Shown here: one piece after another, positions 8,789 through 16,935 of the stretch
How the letters are laid out: every line of letters begins with the position of its first letter
Numbering within the stretch: the stretch's first letter is position 1
Assembly: GCA_014804285.1 (NCBI GenBank)
Contig: JAAVAA010000040.1
Location: 15,097-47,431, forward strand
Length of the DNA stretch: 32,335 nt
From: Lachnospiraceae bacterium
GTDB taxonomy: Bacteria > Bacillota > Clostridia > Lachnospirales > Lachnospiraceae
Direction of reading: 5' to 3'
The notes under the pieces: generated by a model
Told to the model about the DNA's origin: nothing
What the model saw: the letters and a program-made list of their open reading frames with translations, nothing else
Database searches by the model: none
Made by a program: the position numbers and the translations under genes

Positions 8789-9101
8789 TGTGATTATCGG
8801 AAAAATGCTGGGATATATTGAAAAAGTATTAAAATATACGAAGGGTATGGAATACGATACTTTTATAAAGCAGGAAGTAATAATGGAAGCCTGTATATTC
8901 AATTTGAGCCAATTAGGTGAATTGGCTGGTAAGGTTGACAATGAATATCGGGTGATTCACAAAGAAATTCCATGGAGTCAGATATATGGTTTGAGAAATC
9001 GAATTGTACATGATTATGAAGGTGTAAATTTTATGCTTGTATGGGAAATTATTTACAATGATTTACAAGAACTTAGAGAAATGTTAATAAGCATAAAATA
9101 A
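8778..9101 (+). CDS. HEPN-domain protein (HepT/DUF86-like toxin)
   Basis: 107 aa. 'IYGLRNRIVHDYEGVN' contains the RX4H HEPN motif. Overlaps the MNT gene by 11 bp. Confidence 0.9.
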   Translation: MKNDVIIGKMLGYIEKVLKYTKGMEYDTFIKQEVIMEACIFNLSQLGELAGKVDNEYRVIHKEIPWSQIYGLRNRIVHDYEGVNFMLVWEIIYNDLQELREMLISIK

Positions 9102-9241
9102 TTTGCAGGGAAGAATGGTAAGGACAGAGGGATGAGTGCAATTATTGAAATCATGTTGGCAATTAGGGAGAAAAATCCTGTTTATTATCATAAAGATAAG
9201 AAGCAGAGGTAATTTAGAAAATTTAAGTAGATAATAGAAAT

Positions 9242-9276
9242 GCTGAAAGCCTGTGATTATGGTTTTCAGCGTTTTA
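9242..9276 (+). terminator. Intrinsic terminator
   Basis: GCTGAAAGCC-tgtgattat-GGTTTTCAGC followed by GTTTTAT. Confidence 0.6.
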
Positions 9277-9379
9277 TATTGTTTCACGGAATTTAATTGA
9301 TTTTAAAAACGTATATTTTTAGAACCAGTAGTTTTTGATAATATTGAGTATGTGTTAGCTGTTTAAAACTTAAGTAAAG

Positions 9380-10234
9380 TCAATTAGTAAATACATCCAG
9401 AATTGCTTTTTTTGAGAATGGATGCAGTGTGTCGTCAGATTTTTCAGTATTTTTTTTGAGTAATTTTTTTAACTTGTCCAGATTGAGTTTCTTATTTGTA
9501 TGATTATTTATTCCTCCAATTAGAATTTTTATTTCTGCATTTCTCATGCCGGAAATGACATATGCCGCTTCAAAAGTTATTCTTTTTTCATCAAGTAGGT
9601 TTGCAATAGATTGAAGAAGATTATCAGGGAGTTTTATGATACGTATGTACTTACTCAGGGTAGATGTAGAAATACCAAGACTGTGGGCTGCTTCATCTCT
9701 GTTAGTGGGGCGTCTGGAACTTCTGGTAAAATTAGACACAAGTTGGGCGCAAGTATCTTCCTTAACTTCTGAATTGGACACAGGTTGGACACAAGTTTTT
9801 TCGCTTTTCGCAGCGGCTTTCTCCTCTAGATCCGTACGTTTCCCTTGGCGGGAGTTCATTTCCATTATTTTTTTATAGTATTTTACGGTCTCAAACCTTT
9901 GCGCATAGCTACACGCTGAAAAAGGCTGTTGCCTAAGGTTACTGTTAGAATATATTTTTGTTGCATCTTCATCAGACAACCCATTTCTTATGTCTGCATG
10001 AATGACCGTACATCCTAACATTTCTAGTGCTTTAATGCGGTTATGACCACAAAGGACTTCATATTTTCCATTATCTACAGGGCGAACAATAACTGAATCC
10101 ATCAGACCGGCTCTTTTGATACAGTCTGCCAACTGCTGCATCCAATCCTCTTCATGCATATATTTCTGGTCACCTTTAAAAGGAATCAATTTCTCAAACT
10201 CAATATCTTTGGATTCTCTGCACATATCCATTTC
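9380..10234 (-). CDS. ParB/Spo0J-like partition protein
   Basis: ParB N-terminal features 'LIPFKGDQKYM', 'VIVRPVDNGKYEVLCGHNRIKALEMLG', 'YSNSNLRQQPFSACSYAQRF'; HTH 'TNRDEAAHSLGISTSTLSKYIRIIKL'. ORF track begins with GTG at 10273; the ATGGATATG after AAAGGGGGAA is the more likely start. Confidence 0.9.
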   Translation of the reverse strand, partial: EMDMCRESKDIEFEKLIPFKGDQKYMHEEDWMQQLADCIKRAGLMDSVIVRPVDNGKYEVLCGHNRIKALEMLGCTVIHADIRNGLSDEDATKIYSNSNLRQQPFSACSYAQRFETVKYYKKIMEMNSRQGKRTDLEEKAAAKSEKTCVQPVSNSEVKEDTCAQLVSNFTRSSRRPTNRDEAAHSLGISTSTLSKYIRIIKLPDNLLQSIANLLDEKRITFEAAYVISGMRNAEIKILIGGINNHTNKKLNLDKLKKLLKKNTEKSDDTLHPFSKKAILDVFTN

Positions 10235-10263
10235 CCCCTTTTTATGGTTATATATTATCAACC

Positions 10264-10280
10264 TTTTGGACACAAGTCAA
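10264..10280 (-). promoter_or_regulatory. Promoter of the parB-like gene overlapping an ACTTGTGTCCAA motif
   Basis: Minus strand TTGACT-(17)-TAATAT. The motif ACTTGTGTCCAA (10266-10277) overlaps the -35 and spacer and recurs inside the gene. Confidence 0.5.
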
Positions 10281-10362
10281 AACAATGTACAGAACTCCGA
10301 TTATCTTATTGGATAAGGAAAGTATGTAAATATATATTCTTACCATGATACTATAAATAGGT

Positions 10363-10384
10363 CCTGTGCCAGCAATGGCATGGG
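10363..10384 (+). promoter_or_regulatory. 5' leader hairpin with GCAA tetraloop upstream of the DUF6809-parMR operon
   Basis: CCTGTGCCA-GCAA-TGGCATGGG, 9-bp stem including two G.U pairs, downstream of a TATAAT-like region and upstream of AGGAGG. Confidence 0.5.
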
Positions 10385-10417
10385 GATTTATTTCTTTTAA
10401 CAGGAGGTTTTAAAAAG

Positions 10418-10912
10418 ATGGGAATAAGTATGATTGAAAAAATCTACAACAGTTTGATGGATGATGAGGCGTATGGTGATCTGCCGGAGACAGAAGAAGC
10501 AAGAAAGAAATTAAAAACATATGTCATGAACAACCTTCTCAGTTCCGATGATGAAGAATCATACAGGCAGTGGATGGAATTAGAGAGAACCGTTTCAGAG
10601 TTTGGTATAGTGAACGAACAGCAGGGATTTATCTTTGGATTCAATTATGCAGTGGAATTACTCACAAAAGGAAGGAAACAATGTATTAGCGGAAAACTGG
10701 ATGAGAACATCAAAAGTGAATATTCTACATTAGCAGTAGGGAAGATCAATAAGATGGACAAGGTGGAAGATATCCTCAAAGAGTATGTTCCAGAAGGGAA
10801 ATTGAGTAATGCAATAGATACCTTTTGTTCGTGTCTGGATGAGACAAAATATGCAGTATTTGAGCAGGGGTTTCTTCGGGGAATTGCAGCAATGAAAGGT
10901 GGTAATATATGA
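10418..10912 (+). CDS. DUF6809-like protein
   Basis: 164 aa. 'MIEKIYNSLMDDEAYGDLPETEEARK...EQQGFIFGFNYAVELL' and 'AVFEQGFLRGIAAMKG' follow the pattern remembered for DUF6809. RBS AGGAGG. Confidence 0.65.
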   Translation: MGISMIEKIYNSLMDDEAYGDLPETEEARKKLKTYVMNNLLSSDDEESYRQWMELERTVSEFGIVNEQQGFIFGFNYAVELLTKGRKQCISGKLDENIKSEYSTLAVGKINKMDKVEDILKEYVPEGKLSNAIDTFCSCLDETKYAVFEQGFLRGIAAMKGGNI

Positions 10913-10951
10913 TAAATGGAATTATAAGTACGGGGAAGGAGAGGATTGGTA

Positions 10952-11878
10952 ATGGTCAGGTTAAGTAATGGAACTTGTGTGGTCGGGTTTGATGATGGAT
11001 ACCAGCTTGGAAAAACAGCAAATTTCATATTTGATAATGGCGTACATATGCTCGGAAGTGTAGAACCAACGCTGAAAGAAAATTCCCTGTTTTACGATGG
11101 GGAATTTTTTAAAGTAGGTGAGGGAAGGTCTGCTATTACAGATGACAAACTCTCGGATGATGCTGCAAGGCTTCGGACGATGGCGGGTATTGCAATGGAA
11201 TTAAGGAAAGAAGGAATCCGAAATGCGGATGTGGTGCTTGCAGTAGGATTACCTTTTTCAAATTATGGAAGGGATAAGCTTAAGCTGATAGATTATTACA
11301 GCCAGCATAAGGTGCAGGACTTTTCATATGAGGGTGAGGAGTATTCTGTCAATATAGTGAAAGTGATTGTATGTCCACAATGTTATTCGGCTATTGCATC
11401 AAGGCTTGGCAACATGAAGGGAGATTACCTGATCGTAGATATTGGCAGTAAGACCACGGATGTTGTGTATGTGCAGGATGGGCTTCCAGTAGAGAGTAGA
11501 TCTATCACAATTGAAAAAGCTATGGTGAAATGGATGAAAGAGATCCAGCATGAAATGAAAGTCCAGACAGGGAAAGAGATACCAGAACATGAAGTCATGA
11601 AGGTTGCCCTGAAAGAGGACAGTAACCTTCCAGCGGCATATGCGGAACTGATCAGGGGTATGCTGCGAGAAAAAATCCATTCCCTCGAATTGGAACTTGC
11701 AGAGCGTAGTTACGACCTTGATTATATCAACATCATCTATGTTGGCGGTGGTGCGCGGATAGCAAAGGATTATGCAGGGAAATACCGTGGGCATACAGCT
11801 TACGACTGTGATTTATGTGCCAATGCAAAGGGATATGAATTTCTTGCCAGGCAGATAGAAGGGAAGCAGGTGGGGTAA
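10952..11878 (+). CDS. parM: ParM/StbA-like actin-type plasmid segregation ATPase
   Basis: 'CVVGFDDGYQLGKTANF' phosphate-1-like, 'DYLIVDIGSKTTDVVYV' phosphate-2-like, 'IIYVGGGARIAKDY' adenosine motif. Directly followed by a ParR-like ORF. Confidence 0.88.
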   Translation: MVRLSNGTCVVGFDDGYQLGKTANFIFDNGVHMLGSVEPTLKENSLFYDGEFFKVGEGRSAITDDKLSDDAARLRTMAGIAMELRKEGIRNADVVLAVGLPFSNYGRDKLKLIDYYSQHKVQDFSYEGEEYSVNIVKVIVCPQCYSAIASRLGNMKGDYLIVDIGSKTTDVVYVQDGLPVESRSITIEKAMVKWMKEIQHEMKVQTGKEIPEHEVMKVALKEDSNLPAAYAELIRGMLREKIHSLELELAERSYDLDYINIIYVGGGARIAKDYAGKYRGHTAYDCDLCANAKGYEFLARQIEGKQVG

Positions 11879-12264
11879 TGGATGGAAAACAGAAATCTAT
11901 ATTTATCCGGTTCAATATGGATAATAGGGCGGATAAGGAATTATATTTAAAGCTGTCGGAGGGAGCAGATGATTCAGCTTCCTTGACTGCTTATGTGAAG
12001 AAAGTCCTTGAAGAATACTTCAGCCTAAACATTAAGATAGCAGACAGGCAGGAGTTCCATAACCAGATGCTTGTGGCAGTCCGGGAAGAAGTTCAAGTGC
12101 AGGGGATGAAGCTGGTTGGTGCATTACTTGCAGGAATTGGCTCTGGTAATATCCCAGTACAGCAGTTGAGTACTGTGCAGAATGAACAAAGGGAAACAAT
12201 ATTACCAGAGGCTTGTGAAGAATTACCAGATGGGCTTAGCGGTGTTCTTGACTTGATCAGTTAG
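11878..12264 (+). CDS. parR: ParR-like centromere-binding protein
   Basis: 128 aa. Overlaps the parM stop; N-terminal 'KSIFIRFNMDNRADKELYLKLSEGADDSASLTAYVKKVLEEYF' ribbon-helix-helix-like; position typical of parMR. Confidence 0.7.
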   Translation: MDGKQKSIFIRFNMDNRADKELYLKLSEGADDSASLTAYVKKVLEEYFSLNIKIADRQEFHNQMLVAVREEVQVQGMKLVGALLAGIGSGNIPVQQLSTVQNEQRETILPEACEELPDGLSGVLDLIS

Positions 12265-12291
12265 GGTATAGGATGTTGAGGGGGCGATATG

Positions 12292-12317
12292 GCAGGCACT
12301 CTAAATGGAGTGTCTGC
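12292..12317 (+). terminator. Hairpin after parMR
   Basis: GCAGGCACTC-taaatg-GAGTGTCTGC, 10-bp stem with one G.U; U-tract weak. Confidence 0.4.
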
Positions 12318-12512
12318 TGCATATCTGTTATTAAGTGCAAGTGACCTGTTGCGGATTCTGTAATTTTAGGATTTTTCGAAGAAAAAAATTGTATATCTGC
12401 AAGTAAATGTAGAATATGCAAAGCATTTAGTGAAAAAACAATGAAGATTTATTTCTATAAAATGAGATGATGCTGGGGGATATATCAATGAACATATCAA
12501 TAGTATTGCCAG

Positions 12513-13004
12513 TCAATCATCCAAACTGCCTAAAAGCTTAAAGCCATGGTCATATAGTAATCCATTGGTCTCTATGATATTCATATCCCGCTGTAGGGAA
12601 AATAAAATGATGGCATCACGTTCATCCCTCACATATAGTTCCCGGTTTCCAGATAATTTCAACATTGTCTGTGTTTCCTCATCGGAAAGATGCAGACCAA
12701 AGGCTATGGCAATCAGTTTGTCACGCGATGGTGTTTTGGTGCCGTCAAATATCTGGTATACATATTTCCGGTCGAGCTGTGATTCCCGGGCAACGTCAGC
12801 CTTTTTAAGCCCTTTCATATCTAACAGCATTTTCAGATGTGTGGGCAGATTGCGTGGAATCATATTTTTCCTATTTTTCTTTAGATAAGAATTAATATTT
12901 TTAACAATTTTTAGTTCACTATTTAATGCAGCACTTGAGACTTCTCCCCGAAAGAAGTTTGGGTCAGGATAAATATTTTTACCCCAAATTTTATTTTGAT
13001 TCAT
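12513..13004 (-). CDS. XRE-family helix-turn-helix regulator
   Basis: 163 aa. 'LKMLLDMKGLKKADVARESQLDRKYVYQIFDGTKTPSRDKLIAIAFGLHLS'. RBS GGAGATG. Confidence 0.85.
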   Translation of the reverse strand: MNQNKIWGKNIYPDPNFFRGEVSSAALNSELKIVKNINSYLKKNRKNMIPRNLPTHLKMLLDMKGLKKADVARESQLDRKYVYQIFDGTKTPSRDKLIAIAFGLHLSDEETQTMLKLSGNRELYVRDERDAIILFSLQRDMNIIETNGLLYDHGFKLLGSLDD

Positions 13005-13311
13005 GTCACATCTCCTTTCCCCAGTTATTATTTACTTGATTATACAGAACTCTATATGATGTGGCAAGTTTCAGTTTTTAATAATTACATGTATTAGGCA
13101 ATATAAATTTCCTAAAATGTCTGCTGGTAGGGGGAACTTTTGGGGAAAATTCCCATTATAATATTAATTAGGATAAGCAATTGGCAGGGATAAGATATCC
13201 TTTATAGGAAACGGAATCATAGGAGATGCCTATAGATATATTTTTACCATGGAACAAAAGTATTACCTGTGCGGTGATGCCGTAGGGCTTCATGAAGAAA
13301 GGAGAGGTTAT

Positions 13312-14004
13312 ATGACGTATGTAATTTCAGACATCCACGGAAACTTTGATAAGTATGAGGGTATGTTGAAACTAATTCAACTGTCAGATGAGGATGAGCT
13401 TTATGTCATTGGGGATGTGATTGACAGAGGGCTGGACGGAGTCAAAATACTTAGGGATATCATGGAACGCCCTAATGTCCATATGCTTTTAGGGAATCAT
13501 GAGCTGATGGCTGTTGAAGCAATTCTTGCTACAGACGGACTATCAAGGTGGAAAAAAATGGACCTGTGGATGTGGAACAGTGGAGCAGCAACATACAACG
13601 CCCTGATGGCACTTAATGTCGAAGAGAGGGATCGGATGGTTGCATTTCTTGTTAATCTGCCTGTTTCCATGGAGATTAGAGTAAATGGGCAGAATTTTCA
13701 TCTGGTGCATGGATTCCCAGCAGATGGTGAGAAAGATCAAGTATGGGCAAGGCCTGATCTAGATACCCCCAATCCGTTTACGGACAGTACCTTAGTCATT
13801 GGGCATACCCCGGTGGTACTGCTCCATGGGGATACGGATGAAGAAATCAACAGCTATATTGATGGCTTGGATAGAGTTGGGGAACATTTTAAGATTGAAC
13901 ATGCTGGTGGGTTCATTGACATTGATTGTGGATGCGGCAGTGGAATCCCGGAAGCCAGATTGGCTTGCTTAAGGCTGGATGATATGGAAGAATTTTATAT
14001 CTGA
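13312..14004 (+). CDS. Calcineurin-like metallophosphoesterase (Ser/Thr phosphatase-type)
   Basis: 'YVISDIHGNFDKYEGML', 'LYVIGDVIDRGLDGVKIL', 'MLLGNHELMAVEA', 'LVIGHTPV'. ATG at 13312 preceded by GGAGAGG; longer ORF starts at 13249. Confidence 0.92.
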   Translation: MTYVISDIHGNFDKYEGMLKLIQLSDEDELYVIGDVIDRGLDGVKILRDIMERPNVHMLLGNHELMAVEAILATDGLSRWKKMDLWMWNSGAATYNALMALNVEERDRMVAFLVNLPVSMEIRVNGQNFHLVHGFPADGEKDQVWARPDLDTPNPFTDSTLVIGHTPVVLLHGDTDEEINSYIDGLDRVGEHFKIEHAGGFIDIDCGCGSGIPEARLACLRLDDMEEFYI

Positions 14005-14089
14005 CTTATTTAATTAAACAGGGCAATACAATAAAACCCCTGTGCAATCAGCCTAAAGAAGTACTTATTTTGCAAAGGAGATTTTAGAA

Positions 14090-14305
14090 ATGATTATTGA
14101 AGAAAAAAATACCAATGGTGAAAGCAATTTTGGAGAAGATTTCGCAGTCCAGATTACAGACCCCATGCTGTATGACAGGCTTCATACCTTGTCAGCTGAA
14201 TATTCCGTATCTACCGGGCTGCTTGTCAATATAGCCATAAAACGGCTGCTTGAGGATGTTGACTTTGTGAGGAATCTCCGTGCCGGTAAATTAGAATTAG
14301 AATAA
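14090..14305 (+). CDS. Small protein, possibly ribbon-helix-helix
   Basis: 71 aa, RBS AAAGGAG; 'VQITDPMLYDRLHTLSAEYSVSTGLLVNIAIKRLLEDV' fits a CopG-like fold. Confidence 0.5.
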   Translation: MIIEEKNTNGESNFGEDFAVQITDPMLYDRLHTLSAEYSVSTGLLVNIAIKRLLEDVDFVRNLRAGKLELE

Positions 14306-14309
14306 ACTG

Positions 14310-14645
14310 CTAATTGGCATCTTTTTCAAAATAAGAAAAGATAGCCCGCAAAACATTAATTGCCATTTGTTTGCGTTCCAATGGCTGGCGGTCAATGATC
14401 TGCTTGAATTGTTCCATAATATTGGAATCATTATCGGATACGGAATCAGACAGCATGTAATCGACAGTAACACCAAGCCTGTTGACAAGCCTTATAAGGG
14501 TGTCAAGCGTGAGGCTGCGTTCCCCGCGCTCAATGGCACCCATATAGGTATCTGATATGTCAATGTCTTCTGCAAGCTGGGCTTGTGTAAGGTTTAGACG
14601 CCGGCGTTCTTCTCTTATTCTTTCGCCTAACCTCTTATAGTCCAT
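14310..14645 (-). CDS. XRE-family transcriptional regulator
   Basis: 111 aa. 'LGERIREERRRLNLTQAQLAEDIDISDTYMGAIERGERSLTLDTLIRLVNRLGVTVDYML'. Confidence 0.93.
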   Translation of the reverse strand: MDYKRLGERIREERRRLNLTQAQLAEDIDISDTYMGAIERGERSLTLDTLIRLVNRLGVTVDYMLSDSVSDNDSNIMEQFKQIIDRQPLERKQMAINVLRAIFSYFEKDAN

Positions 14646-15337
14646 GTGATCACCCCATTTATATTTTATTGGGATTATTTGAAATTAAGAACCAACTAAA
14701 AGGGGTATCAGTATTGACTATAAGAGGTGTTTATGATATCTTTATAAAGAATGAAAAGTAATAAAAGTGTGTGAGGATGATATGCAAGGTTGAAGCAGAC
14801 AGGTGGAAACGTGTCAAAATTGTTATAATTGTAGAATATACTGTGAAATTTATTGAAGGGATATTAAGTAAACAGTGAAGGAAAAATGAGCTGGAATAAT
14901 ACAATAGGAAAGCTAAATTGAAAAATGTCTGCTGGCAGTAAGCTAATAATTTGTAAATATAGTTATAACGTATTCTGTCGGTAAATAAAAAAGAAGAGGG
15001 AAAAAGACATCTGTTCATCACCCCTAAGGTTTCACAAAGATGTGAACTTTAAAAATTGAATTGGAAATGCCAAGATGAAGTTTGTCAATACTGCCGTTTA
15101 GTATGAGTATGATGGTAATGCATTTGGAATATGAATAAAAGCAGGTGTAAAATACAAGTTATACATATTAAGGTAATTGAAAATCAAGTTTAGACTTAAA
15201 AAGCTCTAGAATAATCTGGATAAAAGATAAGTCAAAGATTGAGTATTTTTGAGTTTGGTAATTGTTGATATTACTCAATATAATACTTTTCTATTTGGAT
15301 TATATCTATAAAATTAAGAAGGAGATTATTTACAAAC

Positions 15338-15646
15338 ATGAAAGAAGACAAACTAAACGAGGATATTGTCGTAACGACGGAGGAGGCTTTAAAGAATGCA
15401 ATAAAAGCTGGATATGGAACCATTTATATCAGAGGAGATTGTGCAAACGAAGTTGCAGGAAATATTAGACATAATAATACAGGAAATGCGCTTGCTAATG
15501 CTGGAATGGTACTTGGTCTCCTCTGCACTCCACTTTTTGTAGCAAGTGTTGCGGGAAAATTGCTAACGAAGGATATGTCAAAATATAAAATTATAGAGGT
15601 TAGCAATGATAATGTGCTAGTTAAACACAAATCAATTATAGAGTAG
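15338..15646 (+). CDS. Hypothetical protein with a hydrophobic segment
   Basis: 102 aa, RBS AAGAAGGAG; 'GNALANAGMVLGLLCTPLFVASVAGKLL'. Confidence 0.55.
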   Translation: MKEDKLNEDIVVTTEEALKNAIKAGYGTIYIRGDCANEVAGNIRHNNTGNALANAGMVLGLLCTPLFVASVAGKLLTKDMSKYKIIEVSNDNVLVKHKSIIE

Positions 15647-15755
15647 ATGTGGAGAAAGAAACAGAAATTGGGTTAAGATCAATCTAAAGATAAGGAATGA
15701 CTTGATTGGCATGCCAATGTGCTATTCCCTAAATTATGGAAGAAGGGACAGATAT

Positions 15756-15998
15756 ATGGGATTTTTTGATAAGTTAGATAAATTTATTAATGGAACGAGC
15801 GATCTTATTGCTAAAGTAGGGGAGCAAACCGCAAAGCAAATTAATAATATGAGCGATGAAGAACTTGATAAAAGGCATTCTGTATCGGCAGATGAAATGA
15901 GAATGAAGGCAGCTATGTTGCAAGTGCAGTCTGAAATGTTGAAAATGAAAAAGGAAGAACGAGAGATGCAGATGAAAAAAGAAGAACAGGAGATGTAG
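15756..15998 (+). CDS. Hypothetical coiled-coil protein, possibly a truncated gene
   Basis: MGFFDKLDKFINGTSDLIAKVGEQTAKQI...EMLKMKKEEREMQMKKEEQEM*; the frame stays open beyond two TAG codons to TAA at 16089-16091. Confidence 0.5.
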   Translation: MGFFDKLDKFINGTSDLIAKVGEQTAKQINNMSDEELDKRHSVSADEMRMKAAMLQVQSEMLKMKKEEREMQMKKEEQEM

Positions 15999-16170
15999 GC
16001 TGAAATAATGTAGATGAAACAAGAGCAGCATCATATAAATAATGAAAAGTATAGACTGGATAATAATTTTGTAAATGCTATATTGCGATAAAGAAATATT
16101 TTTGGTAGAGATTAAATCAGCATAGTCTAAAACTGGCATAGAAATTATGTTACAGTGAGGAGAAAATATT

Positions 16171-16608
16171 ATGGTGGTAACCTATAAAAAGCAACATAAA
16201 AAATTTAACTTCTTCTTTAAAATTAGTATGGTATTTCTAATTATTGGAATAGTACTACATATCCTTGATTGGACATTTTGGGGAGAATTAAGTTATTTTG
16301 CCTGCTGTGCTGTAATGCTAGTGGGAATAGTATATATTATATTGCACCACATCACATATTTTACTGGTAAAAAAATTGAACGTGTAATTAGCTTGCTTTT
16401 TTATACCGGCATAGCATGTTTGATGTTGAGACTGATTTCATTTTTAATTTTTAAAGAAGATTATTATGTGGGTATAAGTCCATTCATGGAAGTTCACAGT
16501 ATAGTTATTTCTAGTTTGAAAATTGGTACAATTTTTCTACCTTTATCGGTGGTAATTATGCTATTGAAATATAAAAAGCTATTTAAATTTTTGAACTTAT
16601 TCTCTTAG
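16171..16608 (+). CDS. Small multi-pass membrane protein, unknown function
   Basis: 145 aa with several hydrophobic segments; preceded by gaggag. Confidence 0.6.
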   Translation: MVVTYKKQHKKFNFFFKISMVFLIIGIVLHILDWTFWGELSYFACCAVMLVGIVYIILHHITYFTGKKIERVISLLFYTGIACLMLRLISFLIFKEDYYVGISPFMEVHSIVISSLKIGTIFLPLSVVIMLLKYKKLFKFLNLFS

Positions 16609-16935
16609 ATAATTTCAAAGTTAGTATTGAAGATCAGAATATCCGAAAGGATATGAGAAACGAATAGGAGAGGGGATAATGGAAATTGATGTTATTACAC
16701 AGAGAAATAGATGTACTTATAGAGAATAGGCAATGCTTTCGAACATCAGACTCTGCTTGGTATCATGCCACAGGATTACCAATATTTATATGCAACTATT
16801 GATATACAGATGCGAATTAGGTTGAAGGGAGTTATTCTTAGATGTCCTTACCACTATACACATAAAAAAGAATAAGTTAGTTCATAAGCAATGACTTTTA
16901 CCTACAAACTTATTATATTAGGAGGAAGAAGAAAG

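Noticed and set aside
9132-9212. 26-aa ORF MSAIIEIMLAIREKNPVYYHKDKKQR downstream of the HEPN gene
   Set aside because: Too short and without further support to call a gene.
10970-10980. Additional ACTTGTGT copy inside parM
   Set aside because: Only 8 bp match and the stretch encodes the conserved TCVVGFD motif, so chance is sufficient.
15756-16091. Genome-wide TAG recoding as an explanation for in-frame TAGs here and at 25715
   Set aside because: Several intact genes in the window terminate with TAG and the second case also has a frameshift, so ordinary decay is simpler.
16620-16880. Possible HipA-like remnant ('LLHREIDVLIEN')
   Set aside because: Only a short stretch resembles the HipA N-terminus and neighbouring frames are broken; too weak to call.
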